Assembly (NCBI RefSeq): GCF_021284765.1
Contig: NZ_CP089924.1
Span: 2,808,001 to 2,872,000, forward strand
Direction of reading: 5' to 3'
DNA: 64,000 nt
Origin: Lysobacter sp. 5GHs7-4
GTDB lineage: Bacteria > Pseudomonadota > Gammaproteobacteria > Xanthomonadales > Xanthomonadaceae
Shown in pieces: positions 30,023-39,916 of the stretch. The notes beneath the pieces were generated by a model. The model saw only the letters and a list, made by a program, of their open reading frames with translations, ran no database searches and was not told the DNA's origin. The stretch's first letter is position 1. Each line of letters starts with the position of its first letter. The position numbers and the translations under genes are program-made.

Positions 30023-30050
30023 AGTATAGGGGCGGCGGGCGCATTCACAA
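30023..30050 (-). promoter_or_regulatory. Promoter of ssrA
   Basis: On the minus strand TTGTGA (30045-30050) and TATACT (30023-30028), 16 bp apart, form a good sigma-70 promoter. It lies about 25 bp before the mature tmRNA 5' end, leaving room for a short leader. Confidence 0.75.
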
Positions 30051-30186
30051 GCGGGGGCGGCGACGGCGGTTCATGTCGCGCCGGCACAGCGGTGCCGCCG
30101 TGCGCTGGCTCGTCCGTCCACGCGCGGTCCGGCGCCGACGCGATGGAGCGATAATCGCGCACACCGTCGCCATCGATGGAACGCCC

Positions 30187-31227
30187 ATGCCGCACGCCCT
30201 GCTCGGTACCGACTTTCCGCTGATCCAGGCGCCCATGGCCGGCTCGCAAGGCAGCGCGCTGGCGGTCGCGGTCTGCCAGGCGGGCGGGCTGGGATCGTTG
30301 CCGGCGGCAATGCTGAGCCCACAGCAGTTGGGCGAGGAACTGGCGGCGATCGCGGCGCAGACCGATCGCCCCTACAACGTCAATTTCTTCTGCCATACGC
30401 CGCCCGAAGCCGATGCTGAGGTCGAGGCGGCGTGGCGCGCGGCGTTGGCGCCCTACTACGACGAGTTCGGCATCGATCCGGCGACGATCGCCGCCGGCGC
30501 CGGACGGCGTCCGTTCGATGCGCAGATTGCCGAACTGGTGGCCGCGTTCCGGCCGCGCGTGGTCAGTTTCCACTTCGGTCTGCCCTCGCCCGCCTTGTTG
30601 GAACGCGTGCGGGCCTGGGGCGCGAAGGTGTTGGCCTCGGCCACCACCGTCGAGGAGGCGCGTTGGCTGGAGGCGCGCGGTGTCGACGCGGTGATCGCGC
30701 AGGGACTGGAAGCGGGCGGGCATCGCGGGCACTTCCTCGACCCGGACCTGAGCCGGCAATCCGGCACCTTCGCCTTGCTGCGGCAGGTCGCGCAGGCGGT
30801 GCGGGTGCCGGTGATCGCCGCGGGCGGGATCGCCGATGCGGCCGGTGTGGCGGCGGCGATGCGGTTGGGCGCGGCGGCGGTGCAGATCGGCACCGCTTAT
30901 CTGCTGTGCCCCGAGGCCACGACCAGCGCGGTGCATCGCGCCGCGCTCAAGGGCGCGCACCGCGGGCACACCGCGCTCACCAATGTGTTCAGCGGGCGGC
31001 CGGCGCGCGGCATCGTCAATCGGTTCATGCGCGAGCGCGGGCCGATCAGTGAGTTGGCGCCGACGTTTCCCTTGGCGGGCGGCGCATTGACGCTGGTACG
31101 TGCGGCGGCTGAGGCGCGCGGCAGCGGCGAGTTTTCGCCGTTGTGGGCTGGGCAGAATGCGCAGGGGTGTCGGGAAATTCCGGCGGGCGAGTTGACGCGG
31201 GAGCTGGCTCGGGGGTTCGAGGGTTAG
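30187..31227 (+). CDS. Nitronate monooxygenase (2-nitropropane dioxygenase family)
   Basis: 346 residues. It is an FMN-dependent TIM-barrel enzyme that oxidises nitronates. It begins PHALLGTDFPLIQAPMAGSQ, followed by AVCQAGGLGSLPAAML. VDAVIAQGLEAGGHRGHF holds the catalytic-type GGHRG segment. VPVIAAGGIADAAGVAAAM and AAAVQIGTAYLLCPEA are the phosphate-binding part. The class I nitronate monooxygenases of bacteria have these features. The ATG at 30187 is the one that gives the standard beginning. The gene ends just before the tandem repeat array. Confidence 0.93.
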   Translation: MPHALLGTDFPLIQAPMAGSQGSALAVAVCQAGGLGSLPAAMLSPQQLGEELAAIAAQTDRPYNVNFFCHTPPEADAEVEAAWRAALAPYYDEFGIDPATIAAGAGRRPFDAQIAELVAAFRPRVVSFHFGLPSPALLERVRAWGAKVLASATTVEEARWLEARGVDAVIAQGLEAGGHRGHFLDPDLSRQSGTFALLRQVAQAVRVPVIAAGGIADAAGVAAAMRLGAAAVQIGTAYLLCPEATTSAVHRAALKGAHRGHTALTNVFSGRPARGIVNRFMRERGPISELAPTFPLAGGALTLVRAAAEARGSGEFSPLWAGQNAQGCREIPAGELTRELARGFEG

Positions 31228-31287
31228 GGTTGAGGCGCTGATGGAACGCGCTGAAGTCGCTGGATGTTCGGCTCTGCCGAATTAGAG

Positions 31288-31837
31288 CGGAGCCCGCGTT
31301 CGCGGGAATGACGGATTGGGGATGGTGCTGAAGTCACTGGATTCCCGCGTTCGCGGGAATGACGGATTGTGGGTGACGCTGAAGTCACTGGATTCCCGCG
31401 TTCGCGGGAATGACGGATTGTGGGTGACGCTGAAGTCGCTGGATTCCCGCGTTCGCGGGAATGACGGATTGGGGGATGGCGCTGAAGTCGCTGGATTCCC
31501 GCGTTCGCGGGAATGACGGATTGGGGGATGGCGCTGAAGTCGCTGGATTCCCGCGTTCGCGGGAATGACGGATTGTGGGGGTGGCGCTGAAGTCACTGTA
31601 TTCCCGCGTTCGCGGGAATGACGGATTGGGGGATGGCGCTGAAGTCGCTGGATTCTCGCGTTCGCGGGAATGACGGATTGGGGGGGGCGCTGAAGTCGCT
31701 GGATTCCCGCGTTCGCGGGAATGACGGATTGGGGGATGGCGCTGAAGTCGCTGGATTCCCGCGTTCGCGGGAATGACGGATTGTGGGGGTAGCGCTGAAG
31801 TCACTGGATTCCCGCGTTCGCGGGAATGACGGATTGA
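31288..31837. repeat. Eleven-copy tandem array of a 52-bp hairpin repeat
   Basis: Within the 687-bp gap (31228-31914) there are eleven tandem units with a period of 51-53 bp. Each has the 18-base palindrome ttcccgcgttcgcgggaa followed by tgacggatt, then a short G-rich stretch, and then gcgctgaagtcactgg or a close variant. Copies differ only in a few positions (for example a gctgtattcc and a ggattctcgc variant). It is the same hairpin family seen as single or inverted copies at 9.5, 22.9, 42.8 and 49.9 kb. No gene lies in it. Spacers are repeats too, so it is not CRISPR. Confidence 0.93.
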
Positions 31838-31914
31838 GAGTGGCTTTGGCTACGTGGGTTGCCTGCGCTTCACGACGGTGCTGACGAAGCGCTGCGTCTA
31901 TTGCGAGGCGGCGG

Positions 31915-34900
31915 CTAGCTCTGCGGCGCTAGCCGCGCGTAGATATCCGATGCGGGCTCAGGCGCGTTGCCACGGCGACGAACCAGGGCCTGGCGTGCGC
32001 GCTCGGCGTCAGCGGGCGCCATGCCCTCCTCGATCAGCTCGACCTTTCCCGCGATCAGGCTGGCGATCGGCACGCCGTCGCGGAACAGCACGCGCGCGCC
32101 CGGCAGGCGCGCCACGCGTTCGCCGGCCAGCACGGTGCCTGCCAGGTTCAACGGATCCATCGCGCAGACGCAGACCAGCTCGCCGCTATCGGCGCGCTGG
32201 CGTACACGGCGTAGCGCGCCGATCGCGTCGGGCAGCGCGAACTGCTCGCCGGACATGCCGCTGACGAAACGGCCGCCGCGGATCTCGCCACGCGCTTCCC
32301 ACCGCCGATACACGCGCAGCAGTTCGCGCCAGGGCGGCAGCCACTGGGCCTCGCGTTCGATCAGGCGCCAGAACACCACGCCGTAGCGGTCCAGCAGACT
32401 GCGCGCGGCGTGCTCGACGGTGTCGCTGTCGATCGCGGCCGCGGGCGCATCCTCGGCTTGGCGCGGCGTCAGCGACCAACGGCCGGCGTCCTGGATGCCG
32501 AACAGCGGTGCGCGCCGGGTACGCCCGCCGCGGCCGCCGTCGCGCTTGGACGGCGGCACCAGCAGCGCGCGCAGGCCGGCATAGCTGTCGCAGGTCACAC
32601 GCCCGCGCGCCACCAATTCGCCCAGGGCTTCCTCCAGCTCGGTCTTGAGCAAGTGCGCGCCGCGTTCGAGTTCGTCGAAAAACGAGGCGCCGCGCACGCG
32701 TAGGCAATCGACCACGCGCGTGGCGCGCGAGGACAGCGGCGCATCGTCGGCGCGCGCGGCGGTCAGCGAGGACCACACCGCCAGGTCGCGGCGCGGCAGC
32801 AACACGATCGGGGTCTGCCGCACCGACGGCGCGGCGGCGCTGCCCGCCTCCACCCGCGTCGGCCGCAGGCGCGCCCAGCTCACGCGCCCGGCGCCGCACA
32901 GATCGTCCAGCCAGACCGGTGCGTAGTCGGCGATGCGCGCGCTCAGCAGTTCGCTTTCCCACACGGCCGCGGGCGCTTCGAAGCCTTGCAACTGCGCCAG
33001 CACCGCCTCGACCGCATCGCGGCCGCTCATGCGCGTGGCCGCGGACACCCGCTGCCAGTCGAACAGGAAACGCACGAAATCGCGCGGCGACACCGGCTCG
33101 ATCTCGCGCCGCAGGCGACCGACGGTGTAGCGGTGGATGCGCGCCAGCAGATGGCGTTCGCACCATTCCTCGGCGCCGCCCTGGCTGCTCTGTCGGCTGA
33201 AGCGGCCGCGCATCACATAGCCCTCGCCCTCCAGCCGCGCCAGCGCGATGTCCACCGCCACGGCCGGCTGGTGCAGCGACGCCGCCAGTTCGGCCACGGT
33301 CGCCGGGCCCAGGCCGGTCAGACGCGAACGCAGCCATTCGGCCAGCACGCCGTCGGCGTCCCACGCGGCCTCTTGGTACTCGGCAGGAACGCTCACCTCG
33401 GGCGACCAGGTCGCCTCCGGGAACAAGGCGCGTGCCTGCGGCAAGGTCTCGGTGGCCAGCCACAACGCGCCCGCCTCGTCCTGGCCGGCCACGGGCAGCA
33501 GGCGCGTCGCGCGCCCGCTGTCGGCCAGCGACTGCAGCCAATCCAGCCAGCCATGCGTACGCACCTCACGCGCCTCGACATAGGCCAGGCCGATCAGCGC
33601 CTCGTGCATTTCGTCGGCGCTGCGCACCTCCGGCCAGGCTTCGGCGCGCACCGCGGCGATGGCATCGGGATCGAGCCGGCCGAGATCGTCGGCGCTGTCC
33701 GGGTCGGCGTAACGCCGGCTCATCACCGCCTGGGTGCGACGCTCTTCCAGCGGCGCGTCGTCGAGGAAGGCGTATGGCCGCGCGTTGATTGCTTCGGCGG
33801 CGATCGGCGACGGACCGGTGACGTCGCGCGCGATCACCTGCACCTCGCCACGCTCCAACCGGCCCAGCAACTGCAGCCAGCCGCCGGCGTCCATGGCCTC
33901 GTACAGGCAATCGTGCAAGGTCTGCGCGACCAGCGGATGGTCGGGCACCTCGCGTTCGCCGACCAGGTTCTCGGCGCAGGCGACCTGGTCCGGGAACACG
34001 GTCGCCAGCAGATCCTCGCTCTTCATACGCTGCAGCTGCGGCGCCACCTTGCGCCCGCCGACGTAGCGCGGCAGCGCCAGCGAGGTGGTCGCGTTCCAGC
34101 GCCAGCGCACGCCGAACAGCGGCGCGTCCAGCAGCGCCTGGATCAGCACGTCCAGCGCGCTGGCGCTGTGCAGGTAACGCGACACCTCGATCAGCGGGAA
34201 GCTGTGGCTGGTCGACAGCGACAGCACGATCGCGTCCTCGGTGGCCGCGGCCTGCAGTTCGAAGTTGAACTTGCGGCAGAAGCGCTTGCGCAGCGCCAGC
34301 CCCCAGGCGCGGTTGACGCGGCTGCCGTAGGGCGTGTGGATCACCAGCTGGGTGCCGCCGGATTCGTCGAAGAAGCGCTCCAGCACCAGCGTGTCCTGGG
34401 TCGGCACCGCGCCCAGGGCGTAGCGCGTACGCGCCAGGTAGTCGACCAGCTGCGCGGCGGCGTCCTCGCCCAGGTTCAGATCGCGCGCCAGCGTGGCCGC
34501 GACCTGCGCGTGCACCTGCGCCACGCGGGCCGGATCGGGCTCGCCGAAGGCCGCCAGCTGCGCATCGACCGCGCCGCGCAGGCGCGATACGCCCAGCGAC
34601 AGCTCGTCGCTGCGGCCGGGCGCCTCGCCCAGCCAGAACGGGATGTTCGGCGGCTGGCCTTGCGCGTCCTCGACGCGGACGCGGCCGGCCTCGACGCGCA
34701 GGATGCGGTAGCTGGCGTTGCCCAGCTGGAACACATCGCCGGCCAGGCTTTCGATCGCGAAATCCTCGTTGACGTTGCCGATCGTGGTCGCCTGCGGTTC
34801 CAGCACCACCGCGTAGTCGCCGGTGTCGGGTATGGTGCCGCCGGAGGTCACGGCGGTCAGCGCGCCGCCGCGGCGCGCGCGCAGGCGCCGATGCACGGCG

Positions 34901-36330
34901 TCGCGGTGCAGGTAACCCGCACGCGGACCGCGACGGGTGGTGAAGCCCTCGGCGAGCATGCGCACCACCGCGTCGTAGTCGGCTCGCGCCAGGCGCGCGT
35001 ACGGCCAGGCCCGGGTCAGGCAGGCGTACAGCGCGTCTTCTTCCCACTCGCGCGAGGCGACCTCGGCGACGATCTGCTGCGCCAACACGTCCAGCGGCGC
35101 CACCGGCACCTCCAACGCATCCAGCTCGCCGCGGCGCACGCAGCCCAGCAAGGCCGCGCATTCGACCAGATCGTCGCGCGACTGCGGAAACAGGCGCCCC
35201 TTGGGCACGCCGCCGACATGGTGGCCGGCACGGCCGACGCGCTGCAGGAAGGCGGCGATCGCGCGCGGCGAACCGAGCTGGCAGACCAGGTCGACATCGC
35301 CGATGTCGATACCCAGTTCCAGCGAGGCGGTCGCCACCAGTACGCGCAGTTCGCCGCGCTTGAGGCGCTGTTCGGCGTCCAGGCGCAACTCGCGCGACAG
35401 GCTGCCGTGATGGGCGGCGACGGCGTCCTTGCCCAGGCGTTCGCCGAGATGGCGCGCGGCGCGTTCGGCCATGCGCCGGGTGTTGACGAACACCAGGGTG
35501 GTGCGGTGCTCGCCGACCAGTTCGGCCAGGCGCGCATACACCTGATCCCATTGCTCGTGCGACATCACCGCGCTCAGCGGCGACGGCGGCAATTCCAGGG
35601 CCAGATCGCGGCGCTTGTCGTAGCCGATGTCGACGATCTGGCAATCGGCGTTTCCGTCGGCGCCGATCGCGGCGGCGCCGACCAGGAACCGCGCGACCTG
35701 CTCGATCGGCTTCTGCGTCGCCGACAGGCCGATGCGCGCGACCGGGTGCTCGCACAGGGCCTGCAAGCGTTCCAGGGTCAGCGCCAGGTGACTGCCGCGC
35801 TTGCTCGCGGCGACGGCGTGGATTTCGTCGACGATCACGGTGCGCACGTTCGACAGCATGTCGCGGCCCGATTCGGACCCCATCAGCACGTAGAGCGATT
35901 CGGGTGTGGTCACCAGCAGATGCGGCGGCAGCTTGCGCATGCGCGCTCGCTCGCTGGCGGTGGTGTCGCCGGTGCGCACCGCGCTGCGAATGCCGGGATC
36001 GGGCCGGCCCATGCGCGCCAGTTGCTCGCGTATGCCCGCCAGCGGCGCGTCCAGGTTCAGATGGATGTCGTTGGACAGCGCCTTCAACGGCGAGACGTAG
36101 ACCACGGTGGTCTGGTCCGGCAGCCCGCCTTCGGCTTCGGCCTGGCGCACCAGGGCGTCGATCGCGGCCAGGAACGCGGTCAGGGTCTTGCCCGAACCGG
36201 TCGGCGCCGCGACCAGCGTATGCCGGCCGGCACGGATCGACGGCCAAGCCAGCACCTGGGCCTGGGTCGGGGCCGGAAACGTCGCCGCGAACCAGGCGGC
36301 GACGGCAGGATGGAAAGCGGTCAGTGGCAT
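31915..36330 (-). CDS. lhr: Large ATP-dependent helicase Lhr
   Basis: 1471 residues, typical of full-length bacterial Lhr. It is a superfamily 2 DNA helicase involved in repair. The motor shows Walker [10 protein letters not shown] (near 41), [17 protein letters not shown] (DEIH box), [17 protein letters not shown] (motif III) and [17 protein letters not shown] motif VI (read as [14 protein letters not shown]). The WH and Lhr-core domains follow, then a long C-terminal winged-helix half ([20 protein letters not shown]). The start [20 protein letters not shown] is normal. It follows the 11-copy array, and its 3' end lies only about 75 bp from it. Confidence 0.96.
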   Translation of the reverse strand: MPLTAFHPAVAAWFAATFPAPTQAQVLAWPSIRAGRHTLVAAPTGSGKTLTAFLAAIDALVRQAEAEGGLPDQTTVVYVSPLKALSNDIHLNLDAPLAGIREQLARMGRPDPGIRSAVRTGDTTASERARMRKLPPHLLVTTPESLYVLMGSESGRDMLSNVRTVIVDEIHAVAASKRGSHLALTLERLQALCEHPVARIGLSATQKPIEQVARFLVGAAAIGADGNADCQIVDIGYDKRRDLALELPPSPLSAVMSHEQWDQVYARLAELVGEHRTTLVFVNTRRMAERAARHLGERLGKDAVAAHHGSLSRELRLDAEQRLKRGELRVLVATASLELGIDIGDVDLVCQLGSPRAIAAFLQRVGRAGHHVGGVPKGRLFPQSRDDLVECAALLGCVRRGELDALEVPVAPLDVLAQQIVAEVASREWEEDALYACLTRAWPYARLARADYDAVVRMLAEGFTTRRGPRAGYLHRDAVHRRLRARRGGALTAVTSGGTIPDTGDYAVVLEPQATTIGNVNEDFAIESLAGDVFQLGNASYRILRVEAGRVRVEDAQGQPPNIPFWLGEAPGRSDELSLGVSRLRGAVDAQLAAFGEPDPARVAQVHAQVAATLARDLNLGEDAAAQLVDYLARTRYALGAVPTQDTLVLERFFDESGGTQLVIHTPYGSRVNRAWGLALRKRFCRKFNFELQAAATEDAIVLSLSTSHSFPLIEVSRYLHSASALDVLIQALLDAPLFGVRWRWNATTSLALPRYVGGRKVAPQLQRMKSEDLLATVFPDQVACAENLVGEREVPDHPLVAQTLHDCLYEAMDAGGWLQLLGRLERGEVQVIARDVTGPSPIAAEAINARPYAFLDDAPLEERRTQAVMSRRYADPDSADDLGRLDPDAIAAVRAEAWPEVRSADEMHEALIGLAYVEAREVRTHGWLDWLQSLADSGRATRLLPVAGQDEAGALWLATETLPQARALFPEATWSPEVSVPAEYQEAAWDADGVLAEWLRSRLTGLGPATVAELAASLHQPAVAVDIALARLEGEGYVMRGRFSRQSSQGGAEEWCERHLLARIHRYTVGRLRREIEPVSPRDFVRFLFDWQRVSAATRMSGRDAVEAVLAQLQGFEAPAAVWESELLSARIADYAPVWLDDLCGAGRVSWARLRPTRVEAGSAAAPSVRQTPIVLLPRRDLAVWSSLTAARADDAPLSSRATRVVDCLRVRGASFFDELERGAHLLKTELEEALGELVARGRVTCDSYAGLRALLVPPSKRDGGRGGRTRRAPLFGIQDAGRWSLTPRQAEDAPAAAIDSDTVEHAARSLLDRYGVVFWRLIEREAQWLPPWRELLRVYRRWEARGEIRGGRFVSGMSGEQFALPDAIGALRRVRQRADSGELVCVCAMDPLNLAGTVLAGERVARLPGARVLFRDGVPIASLIAGKVELIEEGMAPADAERARQALVRRRGNAPEPASDIYARLAPQS

Positions 36331-36519
36331 GGCGCGCGGGCGCGATCGCAGCGGCGACGTTCCTGTAAGGGGTCCGCACCGATATGGGGACGGACAGGGC
36401 CTTGCGGAATGGTAACGCCGCCGTGGCGGCGGCAGGCGCTGAACGGTTCATCGCTGCGGCCGTCCGGCCCTGCGAGCAGGATGCCCGCGGGTCGTCTCAG
36501 CGATTGCGACGGGCGGCGC

Positions 36520-36942
36520 CTAGCCCGGCGGTGTCGACACCTCGCGCACCACCTCGGCGGTGGCTTGGCGCTTGCCGGCCAGGGCGATGTCGGCCAGCGC
36601 CACGATGCCGGCCAGACGGCCTTCGCTATCGACCACCGGCACGCGCCGGATCTGGGCGCGCTCCATCAATTCGATGCAGTCGCGCAAATCCGCCTGCAGG
36701 CCCACGCAGCGCGCCGGCGCGGTCATCGCATCGCCGGCGGTGGCGGTGCCGTCGCGGCCCGCCGCGACCACGCGCACGGTGATGTCGCGATCGGTGACCA
36801 CACCCAATGGCACACCGCGTGCATCGAGCACGGGAATCTCGCCGCAATCGTGATCGGCCATCATGCGCGCGACATCGCGCAACGAAGTGGTGACATCGCA
36901 GGCTACGGGATTAGCGGTCATGAACGCACTGACGTTCGCCAT
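36520..36942 (-). CDS. CBS-domain protein
   Basis: 140 residues. Two CBS domains are visible: MTANPVACDVTTSLRDVARM with CGEIPVLDARGVPLGVVTDR (first) and VGLQADLRDCIELMERAQIR with RVPVVDSEGRLAGIVALADI (second). CBS pairs bind adenosine nucleotides and act as energy or stress sensors. It has no other domain. It lies in a group of small genes linked to stress (29-39 kb) and is divergent from the 58-residue paralogue at 37166. Confidence 0.93.
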   Translation of the reverse strand: MANVSAFMTANPVACDVTTSLRDVARMMADHDCGEIPVLDARGVPLGVVTDRDITVRVVAAGRDGTATAGDAMTAPARCVGLQADLRDCIELMERAQIRRVPVVDSEGRLAGIVALADIALAGKRQATAEVVREVSTPPG

Positions 36943-37165
36943 ATCGGATTCCTCGGTAATTCGGGAAACGGTTTGCCGGCGGCCATCACACCGGCGTTGC
37001 GACGGACGGCGTGAGCGGCGCGTGAAACGCAAGCCGAGGACAAGAACGGCCACGCGAATTCGCAGCGCAACCCACGCCGCGGCCGCTCCAGCCGTTGTAT
37101 CCTCGGCCGCGTATGCGTCCTTGACGCGATACGCCCCGCGATGCGACATCAACGGAGAGAACGCC

Positions 37166-37342
37166 ATGACGACCAAGTTGGACAAGCCGCTGCGACGCGA
37201 ACTGGAAATCGGCGACAAGCTCTACACCCTGACCATCGACGCCCACGGTTTGAAGCTGACCGAGAAAGGTCATCGCAAAGGCACCGAGTTGAGCTGGAAC
37301 GAAGTACTGGGCGACGACGCGCATTCGCCGCCGCCGGCCTGA
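37166..37342 (+). CDS. Small conserved protein, paralogue of 29283-29474
   Basis: 58 residues, beginning MTTKLDKPLRRELEIGDKLY and continuing TLTIDAHGLKLTEKGHRKG. A GGAGAGA ribosome-binding site lies seven bases before the ATG. It is closely similar to the 63-residue protein at 29283-29474. It has no signal peptide. The function is unknown. The place between a CBS-domain gene and a BON-domain gene suggests a stress-related role, but this is inference. Confidence 0.85.
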   Translation: MTTKLDKPLRRELEIGDKLYTLTIDAHGLKLTEKGHRKGTELSWNEVLGDDAHSPPPA

Positions 37343-37459
37343 CCGCGTCGGCCGCGACGGCGGCAGTCGTGCCGTCGCGGCCCGCTTTCGCGCGGCTCGA
37401 GCGCGAACGCGTCGGTATCGATCGACACCGATGCTCCTAGCGGTCGGTATGCCTGGCGA

Positions 37460-37798
37460 TCAATGACCGGCCTTGGCCACGACCAGGCCCTTGGCATCGA
37501 CGCTGCGCACGCCCTGCACGCCCTTGGCTACCGCCGCCGCCTTCTCGGCCTGGGCGCGGCTGTCTACCTTGCCCGACAGGGCGACCGTGCCGTTGACGGT
37601 GTCGACGTCGATCATCAGGCCCGACACGTCCTTGGCCGCCAGCAACTCGGCCTTGACCTTGGTGGTGATCCAGGTGTCGCTGACCGGCTGGGTGGATTCG
37701 CCGGTCGCGGGCGGCGGATTGCGCTCTTGCGCAACCGACAGCGCAGGCACGCCGATCATGAGCGCGGCGGCCAGCATAGTGGTGGTGATCGTCTTCAT
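37460..37798 (-). CDS. Periplasmic BON-domain protein
   Basis: 112 residues. A signal peptide (MKTITTTMLAAALMIGVPALSVAQ) leads to a single BON domain: VSDTWITTKVKAELLAAKDV, LMIDVDTVNGTVALSGKVDS and VAKGVQGVRSVDAKGL are the usual blocks. BON proteins such as OsmY and DolP bind phospholipid or envelope surfaces and are often induced by osmotic stress. A Pro/Ala/Gly-rich linker follows the signal peptide. It is probably transcribed separately from the small gene at 37838. Confidence 0.92.
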   Translation of the reverse strand: MKTITTTMLAAALMIGVPALSVAQERNPPPATGESTQPVSDTWITTKVKAELLAAKDVSGLMIDVDTVNGTVALSGKVDSRAQAEKAAAVAKGVQGVRSVDAKGLVVAKAGH

Positions 37799-37837
37799 CG
37801 GATGCTCCTTGATTGATGGAACGAAGGTGCGCGAACG

Positions 37838-38020
37838 TCAGTGATGCTTGTCGCGCCCCGAACCGGACTTCTTGCCGCCGCCGTCTTGCTTGTTGACCGT
37901 CGCCCAAGCGCGCTTCTCGGCGGTTTCCTCGGACAGGCCTTCCTTCTTGTAGCCCTCTTCGATGTGCTGGGCCTGACGTTTCTGTTTATCGGTATAGGCG
38001 GATTTATCTCCACGCGGCAT
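37838..38020 (-). CDS. Small Gly/Lys-rich stress-type protein
   Basis: 60 residues, beginning MPRGDKSAYTDKQKRQAQHI, then EEGYKKEGLSEETAEKRAWA and TVNKQDGGGKKSGSGRDKHH. It is highly hydrophilic and probably largely disordered. It matches a widely distributed group often mislabelled as plasmid stabilisation protein, related to general-stress KGG-like proteins. AAGGAG precedes the ATG. The real function is unknown. It is 39 bp upstream of the BON gene in the same direction and may form an operon with it. Confidence 0.88.
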   Translation of the reverse strand: MPRGDKSAYTDKQKRQAQHIEEGYKKEGLSEETAEKRAWATVNKQDGGGKKSGSGRDKHH

Positions 38021-38321
38021 GGGAGGCTCCTTTGCCTGTGAGCGGATCGCATTGCCGAGGCGAGGCTAGTCCGCCGGCGGTAAACGCCACGGCAGTATTT
38101 CGTTAGCGCGCGGTCGCGATGGTTCGCCACGCGCGCGCATGAATCGCGCTGACGCGGGCTTGCGCAAGATCGGACGCATGCGTGTCTTCGCACCGTCGCG
38201 ATGATCGTGAATCGCGCCCCACGCGCCGTCCGTGGCCGGCGCGCTCACTCCGCGATGACGGCGCCTGCGCTGTGCTGTGGCCGCCTACCCCGACGAGCCC
38301 ACGCATGCCTCGGTGCCGCGC
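38021..38321. other. Gap without recognised element
   Basis: 301 bp between the small stress gene and the oxidoreductase, which are divergent. It should hold both promoters. I cannot name boxes with confidence, and no repeat or RNA is seen. Confidence 0.5.
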
Positions 38322-39539
38322 ATGAGCATGGACCTGAAGAGCGGTTACCCCTATTGGGCCGTGCGCAACGGCCTGATGCACGCCTTCCCGGCCCTGGACG
38401 AGGACCTGCATTGCGAGGTGGCGGTGATCGGCGGCGGCATCAGCGGCGCGCTGATCGCCGACGAGCTGGCCGCGCACGGCCATGAGGTGGTGGTGGTCGA
38501 ACAGCGCGATATCGGCTGGGGCAGCACCGCCGCGAGCACGGCGCTGCTGCAGTACGAGATCGACACCCACATGATCGACCTGAGCGAGCGCTACGGCGAG
38601 GACGCGGCCGCCCTCGCCTACCGCGCCTGCGGCGAAGCGGTGCTGGCCCTGCGCGAGCGCGCGAGCGGCTTGGGCGACGTCGGCTTCGCGCGCGCCGACA
38701 GCGTCTACTGCGCCAGCAAACAGCGCCATGTCTACCCACTCAAGCACGAGCTCGCGCTGCGCCGTCGTCATGGCTTCGAGGTGCGCTGGCTCAACGCCGC
38801 CGACCTGCACGAACGCTATGGGCTGCATGCGCCCGGCGCGATCCTGAGCCGGCTGGCGGCGCGCGTGGATCCATACCGCATGACCTACCGCCTGCTGATG
38901 CGCCTGGTCCGCCGCGGCGTGCGCGTGCACGACCGCAGCGAGATCGCGGCGATCGAGCCGAGGGCGCGGTCGGTGCTGCTGCGCACCGCGCAAGGCCAGA
39001 CGATCCGCGCCGCGCAGGCGGTGCTGGCGATCGGCTACGCGGGTCAGCGCTGGCTGCGCCAGCGGGTGGCGCGCAACCGCAGCAGCTATGCCTTCGTGAC
39101 CGACCCCATGCCGGCCAGCGAGTCGCGCGGGCTGGACAGGACCATGGTGTGGGAGTCGGCGCGTCCCTATCTGTATCTGCGCGGCACCGGCGACGGCCGC
39201 ATCATGGTCGGCGGCGAGGACGATGCGGTCGATATCCCCGCGCGCCGCGACGCGCGCCTGGGCAAGAAGACGCGGCGGCTGGCGAAGCAGGTCTCGCGGC
39301 GTTTTCCCGGCCTGGAACTGGCGCCCACCTTCGCCTGGGCCGGCACCTTCGCCGAGACCGACGACGGCCTGCCCTATTTCGGCCCGCATGCGCAGTACGG
39401 CCCGCGCGTGCATTTCGCGATGGCCTATGGCGGCAACGGCATCACCTATTCCGAAATCGGCGCGGGACTGCTGCGCGCGCTGATCGAACGCCGGCGGCAT
39501 CCGTTGGCGGCCTTGTTTTCGTTCGAGCGGAACGGGTGA
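38322..39539 (+). CDS. FAD-dependent oxidoreductase (DAO family)
   Basis: 405 residues. The N-terminal dinucleotide-binding motif EVAVIGGGISGALIADELA (near 37) with VVVVEQRDIGWGSTAAST identifies a DAO/glycine-oxidase-like flavoenzyme. The ending GPRVHFAMAYGGNGITYSEI fits the C-terminal FAD contact of the family. It starts MSMDLKSGYPYWAVRNGL; GTG at 38277 would add 15 residues. Members include amine and amino-acid oxidases such as PuuB-like enzymes. The substrate cannot be told from the sequence. No partner gene is adjacent. Confidence 0.88.
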   Translation: MSMDLKSGYPYWAVRNGLMHAFPALDEDLHCEVAVIGGGISGALIADELAAHGHEVVVVEQRDIGWGSTAASTALLQYEIDTHMIDLSERYGEDAAALAYRACGEAVLALRERASGLGDVGFARADSVYCASKQRHVYPLKHELALRRRHGFEVRWLNAADLHERYGLHAPGAILSRLAARVDPYRMTYRLLMRLVRRGVRVHDRSEIAAIEPRARSVLLRTAQGQTIRAAQAVLAIGYAGQRWLRQRVARNRSSYAFVTDPMPASESRGLDRTMVWESARPYLYLRGTGDGRIMVGGEDDAVDIPARRDARLGKKTRRLAKQVSRRFPGLELAPTFAWAGTFAETDDGLPYFGPHAQYGPRVHFAMAYGGNGITYSEIGAGLLRALIERRRHPLAALFSFERNG

Positions 39540-39690
39540 GGACGGCGGAGGCGTGGCCCGCAGACCTATGGAGGAAGGCGTTTACGAAGCGCAGGTTCGT
39601 GCGCGGCCGAACGCCGGCAGCTAGGCCTGCTGGCTTGGAGGGCTGGGGCGGATTTGCGCTTGTTGTTGGGCGCGAAGCAACGGCGCAGAG

Positions 39691-39727
39691 CAAATCCCCC
39701 TCAATCCCCCTTTTTCAAAGGGGGAAG
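39691..39727. repeat. C-rich/G-rich hairpin repeat
   Basis: The 377-bp gap 39540-39916 has no gene. Its clearest element is cccccttttt / caaaggggg, a hairpin in the setting caaatccccctcaatcc. It resembles the second hairpin of the 130-bp units at 22.9-23.3 kb (ccctccttttacaaaggagg). Confidence 0.7.
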
Positions 39728-39836
39728 TAGTTCCGCTACGTTCTTGGTGCCGAGGAACATATCGTTGCCGCGCAGGGCTCGATTGCGGCGGCGGCGGATT
39801 AGGGCGCTATCCAAAGCGGGATCAGGATCGAAACGC

Positions 39837-39862
39837 GAACGGGCCGCATGAGCGGCCCGTTC
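39837..39862 (-). terminator. Probable terminator of OmpA-type gene
   Basis: An 11-bp stem (gaacgggccgc / gcggcccgttc) with a 4-base loop, followed on the minus strand by a short U-containing stretch. It lies 55 bp past the stop of the OmpA-type gene. Confidence 0.55.
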
Positions 39863-39916
39863 GGTTTACTTAGCGCAGGCAATGGCTTGCGCGCTTGGCG
39901 CCTGCCCTGCAATCAC

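Noticed and set aside
31385..31804. Open frame through the tandem array that would encode a repetitive peptide
   Set aside because: The unit length of 51-53 bp would shift the frame between copies, there is no ribosome-binding site, and the frame is explained by the repeats alone.
31288..31837. Tandem repeats that could be taken for a CRISPR array
   Set aside because: The segments between the palindromes are themselves near-identical copies, the period includes them, and there are no cas genes. It is a tandem repeat.
32986..37014. A 1342-codon open frame opposite lhr
   Set aside because: Same reason: antisense to a strongly conserved helicase, with no recognisable domain.
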